Below, one piece after another: positions 1 to 5,453 of a stretch of 5,490 nucleotides of DNA. The stretch is from an uncultured Clostridia bacterium (GTDB lineage: Bacteria > Bacillota > Clostridia > UBA1381): positions 43,306 through 48,795 of the forward strand of contig CAJTPP010000015.1 in the NCBI GenBank assembly GCA_910578235.1, given 5' to 3'. The notes under the pieces were generated by a model, which ran no database searches, was not told the DNA's origin, and saw nothing but the letters and a program-made list of their open reading frames with translations. Numbering within the stretch: position 1 is the stretch's first letter; every line of letters starts with the position of its first letter. The translations under genes and the position numbers were made by a program.

Positions 1-829
1 ACATCACATCACCGTCATAGTTTTTGCATGCCCAGATATAACCGCCCTCCGAGCGTATAACTCTTGCGACAGCATCGTCAATAAGCGTGTAAAAATACTC
101 AATACCTGCCGCGTCAAATTTCTCCTTGTATTCGCTGTCAAAAATCTCCTGGAAAATGTCCTTGAAGCGGTGGTCATATTTCTTTGAAATAGTGTCCTTT
201 GTCGCAAACCAAATGTCTTTTTTCATATCCAGCGCGTAGTTAAAACACGCTCTCGCAAAGCTGGCGACAGACTCGTCTCTGTTGTGCACGCCCTGAATGA
301 TACCGTCCTCGTTTGCAAAATCGTATATAAGCTCGCGTATTTCACTGCCGTCGGCCGCCGTTGTTACAAGCTCCGCCTTGCTGCCTTTCTTTACCTGCAT
401 TTCGACATTTTTGTAAATATCTCCGTATGCGTGACGAGCGATAGTGATAGGCTTTGTCCATGTCGGAATGTACGGCGTAATGCCCTTAACAAGAATAGGA
501 GTGCGGAAAACCGTGCCGTCAAGCATGGCGCGGATAGTTCCGTTCGGAGACTTCCACATTTCTTTAAGATCATATTCCGTCATTCTTGCCGCGTTTGGTG
601 TTATTGTAGCGCACTTTACAGCCACGCCGTATTTTTTGGTGGCGTTAGCGCTGTCAACTGTAACCTGATCGTTTGTTTCGTTTCTGTATTCAAGACCGAG
701 GTCATAATATTCCGTTTTAAGGTCTATGTAAGGTATGAGAAGAATATCTTTAATCATCTTCCATATAATTCTTGTCATTTCGTCGCCGTCCATTTCGACA
801 AGCGGCGTCTTCATCTGGATTTTAGCCAT
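1..829 (-). CDS. icd: NADP-type isocitrate dehydrogenase, N-terminal 276 residues (partial at window edge)
   Basis: Type II, eukaryote-like isocitrate dehydrogenase, which oxidatively decarboxylates isocitrate to 2-oxoglutarate in the cytoplasm. The reading frame is open from ATG (829-827) to the window edge. It matches human IDH1 from memory almost without gaps: VEMDGDEMTRIIW at 11-23, DLGLEYRN at 43-50, ATITP at 74-78, MWKSPNGTIR at 91-100, GTVFR at 105-109, ARHAYGD at 131-137, KKYDHRFKDIFQEIFD at 216-231, EGGYIWACKNYDGDV at 261-275. Substrate-binding T77, S94, R100, R109 and R132 and catalytic Y139 fall at the same numbers as in IDH1. The catalytic Lys (K211) and metal-binding Asp (D251, D274) are shifted by one. 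About 125 C-terminal residues are missing, including the cofactor-specificity loop, so NADP preference is inferred from family. GAAAGGA (846-840) lies 10 nt before the start; an ATG further upstream meets a stop after two codons. Confidence 0.96.
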   Translation of the reverse strand, partial: MAKIQMKTPLVEMDGDEMTRIIWKMIKDILLIPYIDLKTEYYDLGLEYRNETNDQVTVDSANATKKYGVAVKCATITPNAARMTEYDLKEMWKSPNGTIRAMLDGTVFRTPILVKGITPYIPTWTKPITIARHAYGDIYKNVEMQVKKGSKAELVTTAADGSEIRELIYDFANEDGIIQGVHNRDESVASFARACFNYALDMKKDIWFATKDTISKKYDHRFKDIFQEIFDSEYKEKFDAAGIEYFYTLIDDAVARVIRSEGGYIWACKNYDGDVM

Positions 830-891
830 TATTAATTCATCCTTTCATATTAAAACAGGGAGCCGCGTATAAGCCCCCTTACTTATTTAAT

Positions 892-920
892 ATATTAGCA
901 CATATTTCCCATAATGTCAA
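892..920 (-). promoter_or_regulatory. sigma-A-type promoter of icd
   Basis: On the minus strand a perfect -35 TTGACA (920-915) is followed by a 17-bp spacer and TAATAT (897-892), with a TG one base upstream of it (extended -10). The predicted start is near 885, giving a leader of about 56 nt before the icd ATG. The -35 faces, 8 bp away, the -35 of a plus-strand promoter at 929. The two directions could therefore compete or be controlled together. This is a motif reading, not a mapped start. Confidence 0.7.
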
Positions 921-928
921 TGTTCAAT

Positions 929-956
929 TTGATAAAACACACAAATACGATATATT
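929..956 (+). promoter_or_regulatory. upstream copy of a tandem sigma-A-type promoter
   Basis: TTGATA (929-934), a 16-bp spacer and TATATT (951-956) form a moderate sigma-A promoter. It lies about 41 bp upstream of a better promoter and shares with it a duplicated block (934-954 and 974-995). Transcripts would start near 963 and run into the structured region from 1003. It may be the older or degenerate copy of the duplication. Confidence 0.4.
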
Positions 957-995
957 TTTCATATTTCTATTGAAAAACACACAAAATATGATATA
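934..995 (+). repeat. direct repeat covering both plus-strand promoters
   Basis: The 12-base string AAAACACACAAA occurs at 934-945 and 974-985. Each copy is followed by TAcGATATA or TAtGATATA (946-954 and 987-995), with one extra A in the second copy. The repeat unit is about 21 bp with a period of 40-41 bp and lies between -35 and -10 in both copies. It could be a promoter duplication or a pair of sites for a regulator. Confidence 0.75.
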
Positions 996-997
996 AT
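970..997 (+). promoter_or_regulatory. strong extended -10 promoter for the structured RNA / leader
   Basis: TTGAAA (970-975), a 16-bp spacer and a perfect TATAAT (992-997), preceded by TG at 989-990, make a full extended -10 promoter. The start site is expected 6-9 nt downstream, at about 1003-1006. That is exactly where the 5' strand of the long closing stem begins. It is the best plus-strand promoter in the spacer and the likely source of transcription toward the gene at 1287. Confidence 0.75.
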
Positions 998-1213
998 AAT
1001 AGTACCACAATTTTTACTGCTGTATAATTATTATATAGCGCTGCTTTTTTAATACTTAAATTTGGATATTCTGTTTAGAATATTCTGTTTTGGCATACAA
1101 TATAAAGGTTGTGTTTGTAAAAATGCAGGCTTTGTATATTGAAATACTTTGTATTGTATGTTTTATTTGCAGTGTTTCATATTAGCAGTAAAAATGTGTG
1201 GTAACATTAAATC

Positions 1214-1253
1214 TAAGCCGCGTTTTTGTGCGTGGCTTATGATAAGCCACGCA
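1214..1253 (+). promoter_or_regulatory. possible antiterminator/terminator switch
   Basis: Three segments share complementarity. A (1214-1222, TAAGCCGCG) and C (1243-1253) can each pair with B (1229-1239, containing CGTGGCTTA). A-B gives 9 pairs including one G-U, with an 8-nt loop, and would block the terminator. B-C is the perfect 11-bp terminator stem. Mutually exclusive pairing just ahead of a ribosome binding site is the layout of transcription attenuators. No ligand domain or T-box element was recognised. Segment A may instead be a decayed copy of the 3' arm. Confidence 0.4.
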
Positions 1254-1259
1254 TTTTTT
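1229..1259 (+). terminator. intrinsic terminator upstream of the secreted-protein gene
   Basis: A perfect 11-bp GC-rich stem, TGCGTGGCTTA (1229-1239) with TAAGCCACGCA (1243-1253), has a 3-nt loop and runs straight into six T residues (1254-1259). It ends only 13 nt before the Shine-Dalgarno of the gene at 1287, leaving no room for a separate promoter. Transcription of that gene must therefore read through this terminator, unless it starts within it. On the minus strand there is no T tract after the stem. Confidence 0.85.
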
Positions 1260-1286
1260 AATGCACGAGATTAAGGAGGTTAACCT

Positions 1287-2894
1287 ATGAAAAAAATTGT
1301 TACACTATTCACAACGCTTTGTATTGTTTTGTCAATGTTTGGAGTATTTACCGTGTTTGCCGATACTGCGCCGTCACCCTTACCGACCGCTAAGCCTGTG
1401 GATACTTCGCAGGGGATTATCGTAACCAAAAGACTTGACAATTTTTACGACGGTTTTCTGCGTACAGACTGTCCCGTAACTCTAAAGGCGAGGTTTAACA
1501 GCTATGCGTTTCCCAACGACAATTTTACAGACGAAAACGAATTTGTAAAGGAGGCGTGGTTAAGAGTGGATTTGCTTGATGCGGACGCGGATTTACGGCA
1601 GGTATACAGTGAAAATATGGGCAGAGAAAGAGTAATAAATCCGAGAACTTACGGAAACAACGGTATATACCAGGCGGGCTGGGACAGCTTTCAAAAAAGG
1701 GATTTCGTCACCTTTGAAATGGACGTTACAATAAACGGCACCTATCTCTTCTGCGGCTGGGTATCGGACAGTGAAATCCCCGAATACATAGAACGTGCGG
1801 ACGTTACGGAGGCAGAAACCGAGCGTCCTATACCTTATGTTACGGCAGTGGAACGCGACGGCGAATACGCGGGAATTATAACTGTAAAGGATATTGAGTG
1901 CGGGAAGGGTACGAGCCTGAAAAAATACACTCTTACGGGGCATAAAGTCACGCCTCCAGGTTCATTTCACAACTATCCGTATAACGAGCGATACGACGAG
2001 GTGACAGAAGACGAATGTCAATACTATGTAAACGCCGGCCTGCTTGTCGCAAGCAGGGAATATGCGGACGGCGATACCTTTGAAGAAGCGCAATATCCTG
2101 TTAAAACATCAGGTACATACATTTTATTTACAGAAGATTCCGATGGTAAATATTCTCGCACAGAGCTGATAATTAAAAGCAGTCCCAAGCCAACCACAAC
2201 ACCAACTGCGATACCAAAGCCAACCGCAAAGCCGGCTGCCATACCGACTATATCACCAACTCCCACTCCAACAATTCCTCCTATTGAGGTTATAGTTGCA
2301 CCGCCGGTAGCGAATGTAGAAAGCGGTACTGTTCCGTATGGAACAAAAGTGACTTTCACTCCGTCAGGAGCGCATGTTGCTTATTCCATAAACGGTGGCA
2401 ATTTTAAATATGAATATTCTGATGTTACTCTTACAATAAAAGAAGATGTGACTGTCACCGTAAAATCATGGATGGATTACTTATCTCCTAATACTTCTTA
2501 TCTGATAGGTGAAGCGACATATTCTTATACCGTTGACAAAGAAACGATACCTATATATCCCTATCAAATTACAGGCTTACGGTTTACGGACATGAGCGGA
2601 AACAAAATAATCTTACCCGAGACAAACAAGAGCTTTATTGTTGAAACGGATATTGTAAAAACAGAGGAACGCAGCGAAAAAGATTATTTCTTTGTTGCTG
2701 TCTATGACGAAAGCGGAGCGTTAACGAGTCTTGATTACGTCAAAGCAAAATTTACGGTCGACGGCGAATGCTCGTTCGGATTTAATATCCCCGCGCAGAA
2801 AAAAGCTGTCGGAAGTGTGAAAGCGTTTGCATGGAATACATTTAATTCAATGGAACCGTTAGCGGAAACAAAAACAATTTCATTTACGGAATAA
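1287..2894 (+). CDS. secreted modular surface protein with chitobiase-C-terminal-like domain
   Basis: A 535-residue exported protein of unknown role. Residues 1-25 are a Sec signal peptide (MKK, hydrophobic core, cleavage likely after VFA). Residues 26-298 form an acidic, Tyr-rich region I do not recognise. Residues 299-332 are a Pro/Thr/Ala linker typical of extracellular proteins. Residues ~337-417 resemble the chitobiase/hexosaminidase C-terminal (CHB_HEX_C) beta-sandwich: GTVPYGTKVTFTPS, YSINGG, then a repeated threonine/valine strand pattern and a closing TYSY. Residues ~423-533 resemble a C-terminal beta domain common in secreted Clostridia proteins, with VKAFAWNTFNSMEPL at 511-525. No sortase motif, SLH domain or catalytic site is evident, so binding or wall-associated roles are more likely than enzymatic ones. 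AAGGAGGT (1273-1280) lies 6 nt before the ATG, supporting the start. Terminators on both sides isolate it as a single-gene unit. Confidence 0.88.
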   Translation: MKKIVTLFTTLCIVLSMFGVFTVFADTAPSPLPTAKPVDTSQGIIVTKRLDNFYDGFLRTDCPVTLKARFNSYAFPNDNFTDENEFVKEAWLRVDLLDADADLRQVYSENMGRERVINPRTYGNNGIYQAGWDSFQKRDFVTFEMDVTINGTYLFCGWVSDSEIPEYIERADVTEAETERPIPYVTAVERDGEYAGIITVKDIECGKGTSLKKYTLTGHKVTPPGSFHNYPYNERYDEVTEDECQYYVNAGLLVASREYADGDTFEEAQYPVKTSGTYILFTEDSDGKYSRTELIIKSSPKPTTTPTAIPKPTAKPAAIPTISPTPTPTIPPIEVIVAPPVANVESGTVPYGTKVTFTPSGAHVAYSINGGNFKYEYSDVTLTIKEDVTVTVKSWMDYLSPNTSYLIGEATYSYTVDKETIPIYPYQITGLRFTDMSGNKIILPETNKSFIVETDIVKTEERSEKDYFFVAVYDESGALTSLDYVKAKFTVDGECSFGFNIPAQKKAVGSVKAFAWNTFNSMEPLAETKTISFTE

Positions 2895-2918
2895 TAAATT
2901 ATATACGTATCATATACG

Positions 2919-2954
2919 CGGCATATTGCAGATTATAATGCAATATGCCGTTTT
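2919..2954 (+). terminator. intrinsic terminator after the secreted-protein gene
   Basis: A perfect 12-bp stem, CGGCATATTGCA (2919-2930) with TGCAATATGCCG (2939-2950), encloses an 8-nt loop and is followed by TTTT (2951-2954) and more AT-rich sequence. It begins 24 nt after the stop codon. The T tract is short, so termination may be partial, but position and stem quality support the call. Confidence 0.75.
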
Positions 2955-2971
2955 ATAATAAATTTTCTAAA

Positions 2972-3026
2972 TTGGACATATCGGACAAATTTGCGCATAT
3001 ACATATAACATATATTTTGGACAAAA
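2972..3026 (+). promoter_or_regulatory. three SpoIIID-like boxes in the spoIVA promoter region
   Basis: TTGGACATAT (2972-2981), TCGGACAAAT (2981-2990) and TTGGACAAAA (3017-3026) each match nine of ten positions of the SpoIIID consensus WWRRACARNY. The first two are adjacent and overlap the presumed -35; the third overlaps the Shine-Dalgarno region. SpoIIID is the mother-cell regulator that switches off or tunes many sigma-E genes. Binding is inferred only from the motif. Confidence 0.4.
2976..3003 (+). promoter_or_regulatory. possible sigma-E promoter of spoIVA
   Basis: ACATATC (2976-2982) resembles the sigma-E -35 element (KMATATT) at five of seven positions. It is followed after 13 bp by CATATACA (2996-3003), which shares CATA with the CATACAnT -10 element. 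spoIVA is a sigma-E gene in Bacillus, which is why this reading is preferred over sigma-A. The match is imperfect, and two other CATA strings nearby (3002, 3009) make the exact -10 uncertain. Confidence 0.35.
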
Positions 3027-3041
3027 GGAGGAAAAGTAAAA

Positions 3042-4520
3042 GTGGAGGAGTACAATATTTACAATGATATAGCGCAGAGGAGTCAGGGTGACGTCTATAT
3101 CGGTGTAGTCGGTCCGGTACGAACGGGAAAGTCTACGTTTATAAAGAAGTTTATGGATTTGCTTGTAATACCGAATATAGAAAATGCATATCAGGCGGAA
3201 AGAGCGAGAGATGAGCTTCCCCAGTCGGCCGCGGGAAGAACAATCATGACTACGGAGCCGAAATTTATACCAAACGAGGCGGTTGAAATATCTCTCGGCG
3301 ATAACGCGCATCTTAAAGTCAGAATGATAGACTGTGTAGGTTATATAGTTGACAGCTCGCTCGGTTATATTGAGGGCGACGCGCCGAGAATGGTGACTAC
3401 GCCGTGGTTCGATTATCCTATAGCTTTTAACGAGGCGGCGGAAATAGGCACAAAAAAGGTTATAACAGAGCACTCCACAATCGGTCTTGTGGTGACTACA
3501 GACGGAAGCATTACGGAAATTGACCGCGAGGATTATGTGGACGCGGAGAACAGAGTAATAAATGAGCTTAAAGCGATAAACAAGCCGTTTATCGTACTGC
3601 TGAACTCGGTAGATCCTGAATCGGCAAACTGTGTTCAGATCAAAAGAGAGTTGGAAGAAAAGCATAAAGTCCCTGTTGTGGCGGTAAACTGCGAAACGCT
3701 CGGAGCGGATGATATACATGATATTATCGAGGCGGTGCTGTTTGAGTTCCCGCTTAAGGAGATCAATATTCAGATACCCGACTGGATCGAGGAGCTTGAT
3801 AACGAGCACTGGCTTAAAAAGGATATTTACGAGTCTGTTATAGGCAAAATAGAAAGCGTAAACCGTATACGCGACGTGCATACTCTTTCAGAGGGAATAG
3901 ATCAGTGCGAGTTTGTAAAGCGTTCCTATATCGAGGGAATGGATCTGGGAGACGGCACTGTGAAAATGTGTATGGAGCTTCCCCAGTCATTGTTCTACAA
4001 AATTCTCGGAGAAATGTCCGGTTTTGAGATCGACGGCGAGCATCAGCTTATGACTCTTATGTCCTCTCTTGCGGATATGAAGTCGGAGTATGACAAGATA
4101 TCTTTCGCGCTGCACGAGGTAATGGAAAACGGCTATGGTATTGTCTCGCCGACTACTGACGAATTGACGCTTGACGAGCCTAAGATAGTGAAGCAGGGCG
4201 GTAAATTCGGAGTGAAGCTGAAGGCTTCCGCGCCGTCTATACATATGATACGCGCCGATATTGAAACGGAGGTAAGTCCTATTGTCGGAACAGAGAAGCA
4301 GTCGGAGGAGCTTGTTCATTATCTTCTGTCCGAATTTGAGGCCGATCCGGCAAAGATATGGCAGTCAAATATTTTCGGCAAATCGCTGTATGAACTGGTG
4401 AACGAGGGACTTAACAATAAGCTGTCGCGTATGCCCGAGTCGGCAAGAATGAAGCTGAAAGAAACGCTTCAGAGGATAATTAATGACGGAAGTAACGGTC
4501 TTATCTGTATAATATTGTAG
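3042..4520 (+). CDS. spoIVA: stage IV sporulation protein A, spore coat basement-layer ATPase
   Basis: SpoIVA polymerises on the outer forespore membrane in the mother cell, using ATP hydrolysis, to form the platform on which the spore coat assembles. It is anchored there by SpoVM. The protein is 492 residues, the length of the Bacillus subtilis protein, and alignable throughout. Walker A is GPVRTGKS (24-31, K30), the sensor threonines are T70-T71 in TIMTTEPKF, and the Walker B Asp is D97 in MIDCVGY. EIGTKKVITEHSTIG (134-148) and the C-terminal block ending LICIIL are also conserved, with G486 kept. The start is GTG at 3042; AAGGAGG (3025-3031) lies 10 nt upstream and the N-terminus lines up with Bacillus (MEEYNIYNDIA). 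No terminator follows, and the next gene starts 28 nt downstream, so the two are probably cotranscribed. No damage seen. Confidence 0.97.
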   Translation: MEEYNIYNDIAQRSQGDVYIGVVGPVRTGKSTFIKKFMDLLVIPNIENAYQAERARDELPQSAAGRTIMTTEPKFIPNEAVEISLGDNAHLKVRMIDCVGYIVDSSLGYIEGDAPRMVTTPWFDYPIAFNEAAEIGTKKVITEHSTIGLVVTTDGSITEIDREDYVDAENRVINELKAINKPFIVLLNSVDPESANCVQIKRELEEKHKVPVVAVNCETLGADDIHDIIEAVLFEFPLKEINIQIPDWIEELDNEHWLKKDIYESVIGKIESVNRIRDVHTLSEGIDQCEFVKRSYIEGMDLGDGTVKMCMELPQSLFYKILGEMSGFEIDGEHQLMTLMSSLADMKSEYDKISFALHEVMENGYGIVSPTTDELTLDEPKIVKQGGKFGVKLKASAPSIHMIRADIETEVSPIVGTEKQSEELVHYLLSEFEADPAKIWQSNIFGKSLYELVNEGLNNKLSRMPESARMKLKETLQRIINDGSNGLICIIL

Positions 4521-4548
4521 TTTTTGTTCGGTGTGGGGAGGAGCTGCA

Positions 4549-5244
4549 ATGTTAAAAAAGATATTTATTCTTGGAATGATAGTAGTATGCCTGTGCGGAT
4601 GCGATATGCGGCGTGTCCGCACTGAGCGGGGTATAAAGGAGTATGAAACTGATTTTTCCTCGGTGAATGCTGAGATTATACAGTTTTCGGGAATGAAAAA
4701 TACTGAGTTTGAACAGAGTATTAACGCTGATATTGAAAAGGATATTAACAGCGAGCTTGTCGCGTTTGACAGCGCGGCAACCGAAAACTGCGACAATGTG
4801 CGTATGGGAAACAAATGCGTGCTTAATATAAGCTGGGAGGAAGAATATAACGACAATGACTTCATAAGTGTTGTAGAGGAAAAGTATATATATACGGGCG
4901 GAGCGCACGGGACAACGGTGCGTATACCGAAAAATATTGATGTGTCCGGCGGGAAGGTTATTAAGCTGTCGGAGCTTTTTATTGACGACGGATATATATC
5001 CACGCTCAACAGAATGATTAACGCGCGTATGACGGAGCACAGCGAGGAATACAAGGATCTATGGGCGAAGCCTGAAATAAAGGAGTCGCACCAGACGGAT
5101 TTTTATATAGATGACGATGATCTTGTGATATTCTTCCAGCCGTATGATTTATCGTATTACGCGAGAGGATTTGTGGAGTTTCCTCTGCCGCTTGACGATT
5201 TGAGCGGATATATGAAGGAAGAATACAGACGTTTAACAATATGA
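4549..5244 (+). CDS. lipoprotein with DUF4163/DUF3298 (RsiV/PdaC-like) extracellular region
   Basis: A 231-residue predicted lipoprotein anchored on the outer face of the membrane. After MLKK and a hydrophobic core comes the lipobox LCGC with lipidated Cys18 (a Cys at -2 is uncommon). Residues ~35-125 match the DUF4163 (PdaC-type) pattern, with YTGGAHG at 115-121. Residues ~130-220 match DUF3298: LSELFIDD, then FYIDDDDLVIFFQPYDLS and ARGFVEFPLPL. The same pair of domains forms the outer part of the anti-sigma factor RsiV (which binds lysozyme) and the N-terminal part of the PdaC deacetylase. Neither the anti-sigma segment nor the deacetylase domain is present, so a peptidoglycan- or muramidase-binding role is only inference. 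ATG 4549 is preferred over GTG 4531 because GGGGAGG (4535-4541) is spaced 7 nt from it and the signal sequence then begins correctly. It probably shares the spoIVA transcript. Confidence 0.85.
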   Translation: MLKKIFILGMIVVCLCGCDMRRVRTERGIKEYETDFSSVNAEIIQFSGMKNTEFEQSINADIEKDINSELVAFDSAATENCDNVRMGNKCVLNISWEEEYNDNDFISVVEEKYIYTGGAHGTTVRIPKNIDVSGGKVIKLSELFIDDGYISTLNRMINARMTEHSEEYKDLWAKPEIKESHQTDFYIDDDDLVIFFQPYDLSYYARGFVEFPLPLDDLSGYMKEEYRRLTI

Positions 5245-5276
5245 AAAAAACTGCCGTTTAAACCGCGGCAGTTTTT
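5244..5276 (+). terminator. intrinsic terminator after the lipoprotein gene, possibly bidirectional
   Basis: ACTGCCG (5250-5256) pairs with CGGCAGT (5266-5272) around a 9-nt loop. It is flanked by A7 (5244-5250) and T5 (5272-5276), so the A and T tracts extend the stem. The A tract overlaps the stop codon of the lipoprotein gene. On the minus strand the A tract becomes T7, so it could also stop a convergent transcript. Confidence 0.88.
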
Positions 5277-5453
5277 AATTGGGGGAGGTATCACAGTCAT
5301 ATGCTGTGATACTATTTATATGAACAGCAGTTTTATATAAAAACGGCCGGTTCATTTTGGGGGGGTACCCTTGCCTTTGGGGAAGGCAAGGGCATATGAA
5401 AAAAAGGATGGTATCGGCTGTAAAAAACAGCCTCTCAATTAAAACTGAATAGC
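5277..5453. other. short non-coding spacer rich in inverted repeats
   Basis: No convincing gene is present. Three clear hairpins lie in a row: 5288-5296/5304-5312 (9 bp, GTATCACAG), 5368-5377/5383-5392 (10 bp, CCCTTGCCTT) and 5416-5421/5427-5432 (6 bp, GGCTGT). There is also an AT palindrome at 5331-5342 (TTTTATATAAAA) and GGGTACCC at 5363-5370. None is directly followed by a T tract on the plus strand. Two similar G-rich strings, TTGGGGGAGGTA (5279-5290) and TTGGGGGGGTA (5357-5367), each lead into a hairpin. Function unknown: a structured RNA, a 3' untranslated region or a decayed repeat are all possible. Confidence 0.5.

Larger units (their letters stand above)
1004..1259 (+). ncRNA. candidate structured RNA: rod-like small RNA or 5' leader, unassigned family
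   Basis: The RNA starting near 1004 can fold into a long rod. Stem I pairs 1003-1021 with 1184-1203: 19 pairs with one bulged G at 1196, including a perfect 12-bp core. Stem II pairs 1038-1044 with 1169-1175 (7 pairs, two G-U). Stem III pairs 1094-1107 with 1147-1160 (14 pairs, one G-U). An asymmetric bubble (49 and 8 nt) lies between stems II and III, and a 39-nt apical region caps the rod. A terminator ends the transcript at about 1259. A closed rod of ~200 nt with a central bubble recalls 6S RNA, but I see no conserved 6S sequence and do not assign that name. Alternatives are an untranslated regulatory leader for the gene at 1287, or a miniature inverted-repeat element. Confidence 0.5.

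Noticed and set aside
284..835. Long plus-strand open frame (183 codons) opposite the first gene
   Set aside because: It is antisense to a clear isocitrate dehydrogenase and its product has no recognisable pattern. It is a by-product of the coding sequence on the minus strand.
1019..1050. Early terminator: AT-rich hairpin 1019-1039 followed by TTTTTT at 1045-1050
   Set aside because: The stem is weak (8 pairs, one G-U), five bases separate it from the T tract, and it competes with the much stronger long-range stem.
1139..1167. Promoter TTGAAA (1139) with TTTATT (1162) for the gene at 1287
   Set aside because: The -10 is poor, the site lies within the predicted RNA, and its transcript would still meet the terminator at 1229-1259.
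2188..2285. Tandem DNA repeat or CRISPR-like array
   Set aside because: The repetition comes from Pro/Thr codons of the protein linker; there are no regular spacers or exact repeat units.
2967..3881. Minus-strand open frame of 304 codons over spoIVA
   Set aside because: It lies opposite the complete, conserved spoIVA. The translation is Arg/Tyr-rich low-quality sequence typical of an antisense shadow.
4531..4548. GTG at 4531 as the lipoprotein start
   Set aside because: The six extra codons contain the Shine-Dalgarno itself and would put non-basic residues before the signal peptide. ATG 4549 has correct spacing.
4365..5054. Minus-strand open frame over the end of spoIVA and the lipoprotein gene
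   Set aside because: It spans two well-supported plus-strand genes and their ribosome site; no family pattern or good ribosome site was seen.
5396..5452. 18-codon ORF starting MKKRMVSAVKNS
   Set aside because: Short, overlaps a hairpin and a possible convergent gene end, no clear ribosome site and no recognisable family.
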